This document shows positions 1-5,367 of a DNA stretch of 9,233 nt, piece after piece. Origin of the DNA: PWND01 sp964601515 (GTDB lineage Bacteria > Bacteroidota > Bacteroidia > Bacteroidales > UBA7960); contig CAZRNU010000122.1 in the NCBI GenBank assembly GCA_964601515.1, positions 1 through 9,233 of the forward strand, given 5' to 3'. A model generated the notes under the pieces. That model was not told the origin of the DNA. It saw only the letters and a program-made list of their open reading frames with translations, and did no database searches. Position 1 is the first letter of the stretch. Each line of letters opens with the position of its first letter. Made by a program: the position numbers and the translations under genes.

Positions 1-696
1 TTTTAGGTAAAAGTGTTTTCCGGATTTTTCAGATTGAGAAGATTGAGAAGATTGAGAAGATTGAATGCTTCTACCATATAGACTTACGATTTTTCCGGTT
101 TTATCTTTCAAAGGGAAGATGATACATTCTTTTGCAAAAACCTTGTAAGTTGTACCGCTGGAGTTTGGTACAGGACTGGAATATGGAGTTAAAAGCCCTG
201 CATCAATGCAGGCTTGCAGGTCTTGATCATTTAGCTTTCCTTTGTGGTGAAACTGCCCCGAGTTGTAGCCGATTTCCAGTTTATGGTAGTCAAGGTTTCT
301 TTCTTTTAAGTATTCTTTGGGTTTTTGGGCTACAGGGTGACTTAAATTGTTTTTAAAAATTGTAAAAAACTTTGTAAGGATTTCCGGTGGGTTTTGTTTA
401 GGCATGTTTTTACGTTCTTTTGGTTTGATTTCCGGTTTTATATTTCTTGTAAGTTCGGTAGCTTTTATTATTCCCTTGTGCTTGTTGCCTTCTTTCAGTG
501 TACAAAATTCTACCTGGTCGCCGCTTTTGCCACAGCCAAAGCAATGAAAGCTGTTTGTTGAAGTGTAAATCTTCATGCTGGCAGTTTTATCTTCGTGGAA
601 AGGGCAGCGAAGCATGTTATTTCTATCGGTTTTTAATCCGTAGTGCTGTAGTACTGCCATTATGTTTAAATGGGTCTTGATGTCGGGGATTTGCAT
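1..696 (-). CDS. DnaG-type primase with CHC2 zinc finger (N-terminal part, cut by the window edge)
   Basis: Reading the minus strand from ATG at 696-694 gives 232 codons without a stop to base 1, so the C-terminal part, including any Toprim domain, lies outside. Residues 1-60 form a CHC2 zinc finger with the ligand set C31-x2-H34-x17-C52-x2-C55 (CPFH ... CFGC), which in primases contacts template DNA. Residues 190-232 match the DnaG catalytic N-terminal region: ECIIFPLKDKTGKIVSLYGR, then KHFYLK, corresponding to the 'MFPI.D..G.VI.FGGR ... KYLN' pattern of DnaG. Between these lies a less conserved linker (about 75-130). A Ser-Ser-Gln repeat interrupts the loop between GR and KHFYLK. The role would be RNA primer synthesis during replication. 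The divergent XRE regulator and the separate-gene layout suggest an accessory primase of an integrative element or phage-like region, not the housekeeping dnaG; this is inference. The frame was followed codon by codon with no interruption. Confidence 0.85.
   Translation of the reverse strand, partial: MQIPDIKTHLNIMAVLQHYGLKTDRNNMLRCPFHEDKTASMKIYTSTNSFHCFGCGKSGDQVEFCTLKEGNKHKGIIKATELTRNIKPEIKPKERKNMPKQNPPEILTKFFTIFKNNLSHPVAQKPKEYLKERNLDYHKLEIGYNSGQFHHKGKLNDQDLQACIDAGLLTPYSSPVPNSSGTTYKVFAKECIIFPLKDKTGKIVSLYGRSIQSSQSSQSSQSEKSGKHFYLK
31..64. repeat. 9-base tandem repeat inside the primase gene
   Basis: The unit agattgaga occurs three times perfectly from base 31 to 57, followed by a seven-base partial copy to 64. 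On the coding strand it encodes Ser-Ser-Gln repeated at about residues 212-222 of the primase. The unit length is a multiple of three, so copy-number change by slippage would lengthen or shorten the protein loop without breaking the frame. Confidence 0.9.
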
Positions 697-739
697 AACT
701 TAAACTTTTTTTATCTGATTTGGATATTGCAAAATAAAA

Positions 740-747
740 CAAAAATA
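740..747 (-). promoter_or_regulatory. Possible -7 element for the primase gene
   Basis: The minus strand reads TATTTTTG here, an exact match to the Bacteroidota -7 consensus TAnnTTTG. It lies about 44 bases before the primase ATG at 696. No convincing TTG box is present 19-21 bases upstream, and the region is very AT-rich, so a chance match is possible. It overlaps the left arm of the inverted repeat at 741-756. Confidence 0.3.
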
Positions 748-798
748 TCTTAACAAGCAACTTTATATTTATGTAAAAGAAATTTTGTTGATATTTTT
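741..798. promoter_or_regulatory. Imperfect inverted repeat between divergent genes, candidate operator
   Basis: The left arm at 741-756 reads AAAAATATC-TT-AACAA and the right arm at 785-798 reads TTGTT-GATATTTTT. They are perfect reverse complements over 14 bases apart from two extra T residues in the left arm; the spacer is 28 bases. The right arm covers the TTG box of the regulator's promoter (787-790). The left arm overlaps the possible -7 box of the primase. That placement would suit the XRE protein binding both arms and repressing both genes. AT-rich sequence makes chance symmetry easier, so this is a candidate only. Confidence 0.4.
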
Positions 799-818
799 AT
801 CTTTATTGGCTATTTTTG
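787..818 (+). promoter_or_regulatory. Bacteroidota-type promoter for the XRE regulator
   Basis: GTTG at 787-790 is followed after 20 bases by TATTTTTG at 811-818, matching the -33 TTTG / -7 TAnnTTTG arrangement and spacing of Bacteroidota sigma-ABfr promoters. Transcription would start around 825, leaving a leader of about 18 bases before the ATG at 843. No strong Shine-Dalgarno sequence is visible, as is usual in this phylum. Confidence 0.5.
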
Positions 819-842
819 TGCTGTATTTATAAAGCATCCAAT

Positions 843-1208
843 ATGAAACTTGCACATAACATAAAAAAGCTAAGAGAGGAAAAAGGATTTCTTCAAAAGC
901 AAGTAGCCGCTGAAATAGGATTAAAACCAGCACACTACAATAAAATAGAAAAGGGGATTGTTGAACCTTCGGTTGACATTCTTGATAAATTAGCTACTCT
1001 ATACGGTTTAACAATTGACCAGATTGTACATTTTGAAGGTAATATTCCAAAAGAAGTTACTATTGAGGATAAGGGGCTGATGGAGCAAGTAAAATTAATT
1101 CAAGAACTTGACGAAAAAGACAAGAATACTGTTTTTAATATTATTGAAACAATGCTCACCAAAAGAAAATTCAAAGAATTTTTCCAGAAAAATGTAGCTG
1201 CGCTTTAG
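843..1208 (+). CDS. XRE-family helix-turn-helix transcriptional regulator
   Basis: This encodes a 121-residue DNA-binding protein. Residues 6-60 form a Cro/C1-type HTH domain: IKKLREEKG opens helix 1, QKQVAAEIGL and KPAHYNKIEKG form the two helices of the HTH, and PSVDILDKLATLYGLTIDQI closes the domain. The C-terminal tail (LDEKDKNTVFNIIETML...KFKEFFQKN) resembles many short Bacteroidota XRE regulators and probably supports dimerisation. The open frame extends to a TTG at 816, but ATG at 843 was chosen because the HTH family begins here and because TTG at 816 overlaps the -7 promoter box. It is transcribed away from the primase and probably regulates itself and perhaps the primase through the inverted repeat at 741-798. 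Such regulators commonly accompany mobile elements. The specific target is unknown. Confidence 0.9.
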   Translation: MKLAHNIKKLREEKGFLQKQVAAEIGLKPAHYNKIEKGIVEPSVDILDKLATLYGLTIDQIVHFEGNIPKEVTIEDKGLMEQVKLIQELDEKDKNTVFNIIETMLTKRKFKEFFQKNVAAL

Positions 1209-1211
1209 CAA

Positions 1212-1262
1212 CACCCCACTTTCTTTTCCCAATATTGGGAATGAAAATTTTGGGTTGGGGTG
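1212..1262. terminator. Nested hairpins between convergent genes, possible bidirectional terminator
   Basis: The 77-base gap between the stops of the regulator and the lipoprotein gene contains an outer inverted repeat, CACCCCA at 1212-1218 and TGGGGTG at 1256-1262. Inside it is a perfect 16-base palindrome, TTCCCAATATTGGGAA, at 1226-1241. The position between two converging genes fits a bidirectional terminator. No long T run follows the hairpins, so it is not a textbook intrinsic terminator. Confidence 0.4.
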
Positions 1263-1285
1263 GAAGTAGTTGGAGAGAGTAGAAT

Positions 1286-1780
1286 TCATTGCCAGAATAT
1301 ATATCCTCTATAACTTCTATTCACACCTCTCCTAAAAACATTTTTGTATTCTTCATATAAAGAGTCTTGAAGACAATATTGACTCTCTTTTAGGAGCTTT
1401 ACTAGAGCATCTTCTATGTATTTATCCACATCAGTTTTTTCAAATCCATCTCGTAGGTTACCATCAACATAAAATGTATTTATGTAATAGCTTTCATTTA
1501 ATTTTATAACTGGGAAAAATATATCCGTTCCAAATATACTTACGCCTTCCCAATCAAATGCCCGTGCGCTCATAATCATACAATTACATTGTTCTCCATA
1601 TTTGAGAAAATCTCTTAATTCAATTTTTTTTGCATGCACTTTTTGTTTCTTCAACTCTAAAGAAAATACACTCTTGTTGATGGAACAGACCCCTTCATAC
1701 TCTATCTTTGTTCTAAAATACAACTTAGAACAAGAAATAAAAGTAAAAACTATAATTATAAAAAACCTCTGTATTCTCAT
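1286..1780 (-). CDS. Predicted lipoprotein, candidate immunity protein for the upstream RHS metallopeptidase
   Basis: The product has 164 residues and I do not recognise its family. The N-terminus has two Arg residues, a hydrophobic stretch (FFIIIVFTF) and then F-I-S-C17, a plausible lipobox, so Cys17 would be lipidated and the protein held at the periplasmic face or outer membrane. The rest is a soluble mixed alpha/beta-looking domain with no transmembrane segment and no catalytic motif I can name; it ends in an aromatic-rich tail (SYRGYIFWQ). Its ATG lies 19 bases after the stop of the RHS gene on the same strand, so the two are almost certainly co-transcribed. In polymorphic toxin systems the gene directly after the toxin-bearing RHS gene usually encodes the cognate immunity protein. 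A lipoprotein would suit a toxin acting in the cell envelope. The immunity role is inference from position and localisation only. Confidence 0.75.
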   Translation of the reverse strand: MRIQRFFIIIVFTFISCSKLYFRTKIEYEGVCSINKSVFSLELKKQKVHAKKIELRDFLKYGEQCNCMIMSARAFDWEGVSIFGTDIFFPVIKLNESYYINTFYVDGNLRDGFEKTDVDKYIEDALVKLLKESQYCLQDSLYEEYKNVFRRGVNRSYRGYIFWQ

Positions 1781-1799
1781 ATGTTTATTACTTTCTGGT

Positions 1800-4700
1800 T
1801 TATTGGTTGTTTTCTCTTCTAAAAAGCTTTCTCTGTCTCATTTCTTCTTGATAAGCCGGTAGTTCTGAATTATATCCTCTACTGAAATCATCGGGATTTT
1901 TTTGAGCTTCAATGTTATCAGGACATAAAAGATGAACTTCCTCGTGCGCTCCAATGCCATGAATTTGTTCTGCCTCTGAACTATATGCATTATTGGAATC
2001 ATTTTCAAACTCACTCATCCCTGAATCATTATATGCTGCCTTAACGCCTGACAAATATTCACTAGAGTTATCGAGTGAAATTAAATCATTAGGACCAACA
2101 CTCACGTTTTCAAAAAGCCCTTTACTATTAACACTGACAGCAGTGCTTAATTGTTCTTCTGTGACATTACTATGTCTAGCTTTATTTGTTGTTACAGCCA
2201 ATATTCCAGATTCGGAATCAGTTACCCCACCTACAAGAATATATTTTCCACTTTCATGTTGCATAACAATCACTCTATCTGTAACAGATAAAGTATAAGT
2301 TTTTTCTGAGTCCATCATTTGTCTGATACTTGCTCTTCCAGCACTAGATAGTTGTCTAGCGTTGACGTATTTATCGGTTCCTCTTCTTCTTGCAGATCTA
2401 TAATATCTTAGAGAGCCATCTCTTCTTTCTCTAACACCTCTAATGACTCTTCCATCAGGATCAATGAATTTTATAGGATTGTTAGCAACATATGCGTAAG
2501 GACTAATTCTTCTGTACTTCTCCGCCAACGGATCCACCACATGCCACCTAGCAATCTGCGGATCATAAAATCTTGCGCCGTAATCATACCAATCGAGGCT
2601 TGTCATTGTAAAATCATCTTGCAGTTCTTTGCCGTTGTATAGGTAGCGGTTTTTTTCGTATGTAACGTTGCGATTAGATGTTGTTAAGCCGCTTATGCTC
2701 TTGCCAAATGGATAATAGCTGTTATCCTGCATGACAGTATAGGATTCTGTGTTTTGCTCTTTTTTCATCACAACTCTGGTATTGCCCAAATGGTCTCTTA
2801 AATGGTACTCGTTTGCAAGCGATCCATCTTCTAATACTACAAATCTACCTGTTGGTGTGTTTACCCATACCAAGTCATAATTTAAATATACAAACTGTCC
2901 GGCATAATGCCTTGTATGACCGGGGCCACCAAATGTTGTTTCAGTTTGTTGCATTATTTTTTGTCCGTTTGCACTGTAAATATAATGAATTTTCTCTTTG
3001 AAAAAATTAGAAATCATGGAAGGTAAATTCATATAATTATATGATATATGTAGATATTGATTTGCATCAAATGTCATATTCCCGTTTTTGTCATATAAGT
3101 ATTCTACAGCATCTTTATAAATATCTCTTTCATCAAGTGCGTAATCCTCAAATCTATCTATTGGAATGGGGTCTCCAGGCTCAATAGGGGGTATATCCGG
3201 TCTTATAATATTGTCTACTTTTTGTAACTGATTGCCTTTATATGTATATGCCAAATTATCTATTAATCCATAAGAATCTTTGATTTGCCCCATTCTGGTT
3301 AGGTTCATAATATTGCCCTGTATGTCATATTGGTACGTTGTACTATATCTGTCTGCGGGTGTATAGTATGCTGCTTCCAACCTGTTTAGGCCATCATAAC
3401 TGTAATCGTATTTGTTTTGTTCTTCCTTGAAAAACGCACTAATCCAACTTATTGATGAAATATTGCCAGACCATTCTCTTAATGAGTTATTTGTGTTTTT
3501 TTCATAAACTAAGTCCATTTTAAACATATCACTACCACCATATTCATGATGTATCCCAGTTGTCCACCCCCGAATATTATAGTTGAATTTGCTCTTCACT
3601 TTATTGTCAATTGTATTATTTATCAACCTTCCCCAGCCATCATAAGCGTACGTTGAGGTAAAGCTAGTCTGATCATTTGCCGTTATAAGTATTGTTTCAT
3701 CTGAAATTAACCTTCCTGCATGATCATAAACATATTCAGTTTTATAAGTATTGTATTCATAATTACCTTTTTTTATAAATGCATGTGTGGAAATGTCTGC
3801 AACTATTTCTCCAATCCAGTTATATTTATGAAATGTTTGAAGGTAGCTGCCCATTTCATCTGTGTGAGTATATGATTGTATCATCCTGCCTTTATCATCA
3901 TAATAGAATTTAGAGTATAGCCAACCTCCCAATGATCCATCACTCTCAATTATCCTTACTTTACTTGCTATAAGCATTCCTTTTAATTTATTTGAATGGT
4001 TATAATTGCTCCAATCATTTACTTCTGTAAAAGTCCATGCAGATGGCCAGGTAATAGCTCTTTCATAAGCATCCCACTTATTCTCAAGTAACTTATCATC
4101 TTCTGTTATTTCTGAATATATCTGTGATTCTGTATTTGTTTTAAATATATTTTGCAATTCTTCATGATCTTGTGAAAACCTTTGCATTGCCACAAATTCA
4201 ATTCTCCCCAAAATGTCATATTTAGTTACCATCCAGTGTTTACCCATATTTTTGTCTTTGTGCCTCTGATTTCCATCTTGCGTCATAACAGCCCTGTTGA
4301 GGTTATCATATACTATCAGTACTGACTCAGCACCGGGAAGTTTCTTTTCGATTAAACGGTTACGCTTGTCATATCTATAATAATAGCAAAGATTTTTAGC
4401 AATTTCATTGTCTTTGCTAAGAGTAAAGCCAGAGTTTACATTTTCCATTAACTTTGGAGGCATCACCCATTGCAAATTACCATAATTATCATAAATATAT
4501 TGAGTTGTGGCAACCGGACTGTTTGCCTTAACGCTGCTTCCTGTTTGAGTTTGCACAACTCTACCCCTGAAATCTTTCCATTCTTTGTAATAACGTCCGC
4601 TTTCATCAGTTTGTACTGTTACATGTAAAGACCCAGGCTCGTAATAAGCTGACTCTGTCCTGATTAAAGTGCCTGATTCATCAGAAACAACAAATCGGTG

Positions 4701-5354
4701 TACTTCATTTTGACCATTAACTGAATAAGCTATGGTGCTTTTTTTACCATTTGTATGCCAACTCTTACCCGGACCCATTTTTGACACTACTCTATTTAGA
4801 GGAGAATTATCATATTCTATTATGCTTTTACCATAGTTCTTTTCATCATCCTCACTGCTTATTGTACCAAGAAAATCTCTCTGTTTTTTCTTCCAATTGT
4901 TTACATATGAAAATCCGGTAGTTCTGTCGACTCCTGATGCAGGAACCATTTCAAAGGGTAAGAATTCTTCAACAATCCTGCTATACTCATCATACTCAAT
5001 GGCATTAATCATATTTCTACCACCTGGACTCTGCATAATTGCAATGCTTTGTATTTCCCTACCCATGCCATCATAATACTGAATCACAGCACCTCGCTTC
5101 TTAATATCAGAAATTTGATTAATGTCACTTACAGGTTGCCTAGGAGAATACCCTTGAACGTAGCTTATTTCTTTTGTTGGCTGCAGGAATGGATTAACCG
5201 GTGGATTTATAGGATTATTTACTTGTCCTTGTCCTTGTCCTTGTCCTTGTCCTTGTCCTTGTCCTTGTCCTTGCCCTTGCCCTTGCCCAAATACAGGCAT
5301 ATACGCAAATAATGCGATTACTAACAATCTATTTAGATACTTCGAGTATGTCAT
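1800..5354 (-). CDS. DUF6443/RHS repeat-associated core protein with C-terminal HEXXH metallopeptidase-like domain
   Basis: This is a 1184-residue secreted protein counted from ATG at 5354-5352; a TTG nine bases upstream is a less likely start. Residues 1-23 are a Sec signal peptide (hydrophobic LLVIALFAYMPVFG) with probable cleavage just before Gln24. Residues 23-44 are eleven Gly-Gln dipeptides, followed by an Asn/Pro linker. A DUF6443 region, the N-terminal module of Bacteroidota RHS proteins, spans about 60-195 and includes IQYYDGMGREIQ. About twelve YD-type repeats follow (YDNYGNL, YDHAGRL, YDGWGRL, YDGLNRL and others), which in RHS proteins build a beta cocoon. The RHS core (848-969) has DHLGNTRVV, YNGKEL, DWYDYGARFYDP and the PxxxxDPDG junction typical of RHS autocleavage. 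Residues 970-1184 are a variable tip with HEEVH at 1137-1141. It starts 13 bases after the T9SS-protein gene and precedes a lipoprotein gene by 19 bases. It has no T9SS sorting domain, so outer-membrane export is unclear. The RHS assignment is firm; the toxin role is inferred. Confidence 0.9.
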   Translation of the reverse strand: MTYSKYLNRLLVIALFAYMPVFGQGQGQGQGQGQGQGQGQGQGQVNNPINPPVNPFLQPTKEISYVQGYSPRQPVSDINQISDIKKRGAVIQYYDGMGREIQSIAIMQSPGGRNMINAIEYDEYSRIVEEFLPFEMVPASGVDRTTGFSYVNNWKKKQRDFLGTISSEDDEKNYGKSIIEYDNSPLNRVVSKMGPGKSWHTNGKKSTIAYSVNGQNEVHRFVVSDESGTLIRTESAYYEPGSLHVTVQTDESGRYYKEWKDFRGRVVQTQTGSSVKANSPVATTQYIYDNYGNLQWVMPPKLMENVNSGFTLSKDNEIAKNLCYYYRYDKRNRLIEKKLPGAESVLIVYDNLNRAVMTQDGNQRHKDKNMGKHWMVTKYDILGRIEFVAMQRFSQDHEELQNIFKTNTESQIYSEITEDDKLLENKWDAYERAITWPSAWTFTEVNDWSNYNHSNKLKGMLIASKVRIIESDGSLGGWLYSKFYYDDKGRMIQSYTHTDEMGSYLQTFHKYNWIGEIVADISTHAFIKKGNYEYNTYKTEYVYDHAGRLISDETILITANDQTSFTSTYAYDGWGRLINNTIDNKVKSKFNYNIRGWTTGIHHEYGGSDMFKMDLVYEKNTNNSLREWSGNISSISWISAFFKEEQNKYDYSYDGLNRLEAAYYTPADRYSTTYQYDIQGNIMNLTRMGQIKDSYGLIDNLAYTYKGNQLQKVDNIIRPDIPPIEPGDPIPIDRFEDYALDERDIYKDAVEYLYDKNGNMTFDANQYLHISYNYMNLPSMISNFFKEKIHYIYSANGQKIMQQTETTFGGPGHTRHYAGQFVYLNYDLVWVNTPTGRFVVLEDGSLANEYHLRDHLGNTRVVMKKEQNTESYTVMQDNSYYPFGKSISGLTTSNRNVTYEKNRYLYNGKELQDDFTMTSLDWYDYGARFYDPQIARWHVVDPLAEKYRRISPYAYVANNPIKFIDPDGRVIRGVRERRDGSLRYYRSARRRGTDKYVNARQLSSAGRASIRQMMDSEKTYTLSVTDRVIVMQHESGKYILVGGVTDSESGILAVTTNKARHSNVTEEQLSTAVSVNSKGLFENVSVGPNDLISLDNSSEYLSGVKAAYNDSGMSEFENDSNNAYSSEAEQIHGIGAHEEVHLLCPDNIEAQKNPDDFSRGYNSELPAYQEEMRQRKLFRRENNQ
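1803..2447 (-). other. Variable C-terminal domain of the RHS protein, putative zinc metallopeptidase toxin
   Basis: This marks the 215 residues after the conserved DPDGR junction (residues 970-1184 of the RHS protein). The first part is basic (RERRDGSLRYYRSARRR). The middle looks beta-rich and polar. The end carries G-A-H-E-E-V-H at 1135-1141, a clear HEXXH zinc-binding motif with Glu1138 as the likely catalytic base. The sequence N-S-E-L-P-A-Y-Q-E-E follows 23 residues later; Glu1164 is placed as the third zinc ligand of a gluzincin-type peptidase would be. Such tips in RHS proteins are usually effector domains released inside the RHS shell. The exact family (for example one of the Tox-MPTase groups) cannot be assigned by eye. 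Confidence 0.65.
5223..5288. repeat. Hexanucleotide repeat encoding (Gly-Gln)11
   Basis: On the plus strand this is ccttgt repeated seven times (5227-5268) followed by ccttgc three times (5269-5286), with matching flanking bases. On the coding strand it gives eleven Gly-Gln dipeptides at residues 23-44 of the RHS protein, immediately at the signal peptidase site. The six-base unit keeps the frame, so slippage would change linker length and not switch the gene off. The split into two homogeneous blocks (GGA and GGG glycine codons) indicates recent expansion. Confidence 0.95.
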
Positions 5355-5367
5355 ATTTATCAAAGAT

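Noticed and set aside
132..680. Three overlapping plus-strand open frames
   Set aside because: The minus strand carries one uninterrupted primase frame with a clear zinc finger across the whole stretch; the plus-strand frames have no recognisable protein features.
816..842. TTG at 816 as the start of the XRE regulator
   Set aside because: It overlaps the -7 promoter box and adds nine residues before the conserved HTH start; ATG at 843 is preferred.
1095..1289. Minus-strand open frame overlapping the end of the regulator gene
   Set aside because: It runs antisense to the conserved regulator C-terminus and across the hairpin region, with no protein-like features.
5223..5288. Regularly repeated short units suggesting a CRISPR array
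   Set aside because: The units are six bases with no spacers and lie in frame in a coding sequence; this is a simple microsatellite.
5049..5312. Plus-strand open frame with a Leu-Ser repeat
   Set aside because: It is the opposite-strand reading of the Gly-Gln tract in the RHS gene and has no other support.
5355..5363. TTG at 5363 as the start of the RHS protein
   Set aside because: An ATG nine bases downstream gives a normal signal peptide and keeps 13 bases from the preceding stop codon, so the TTG is not needed.
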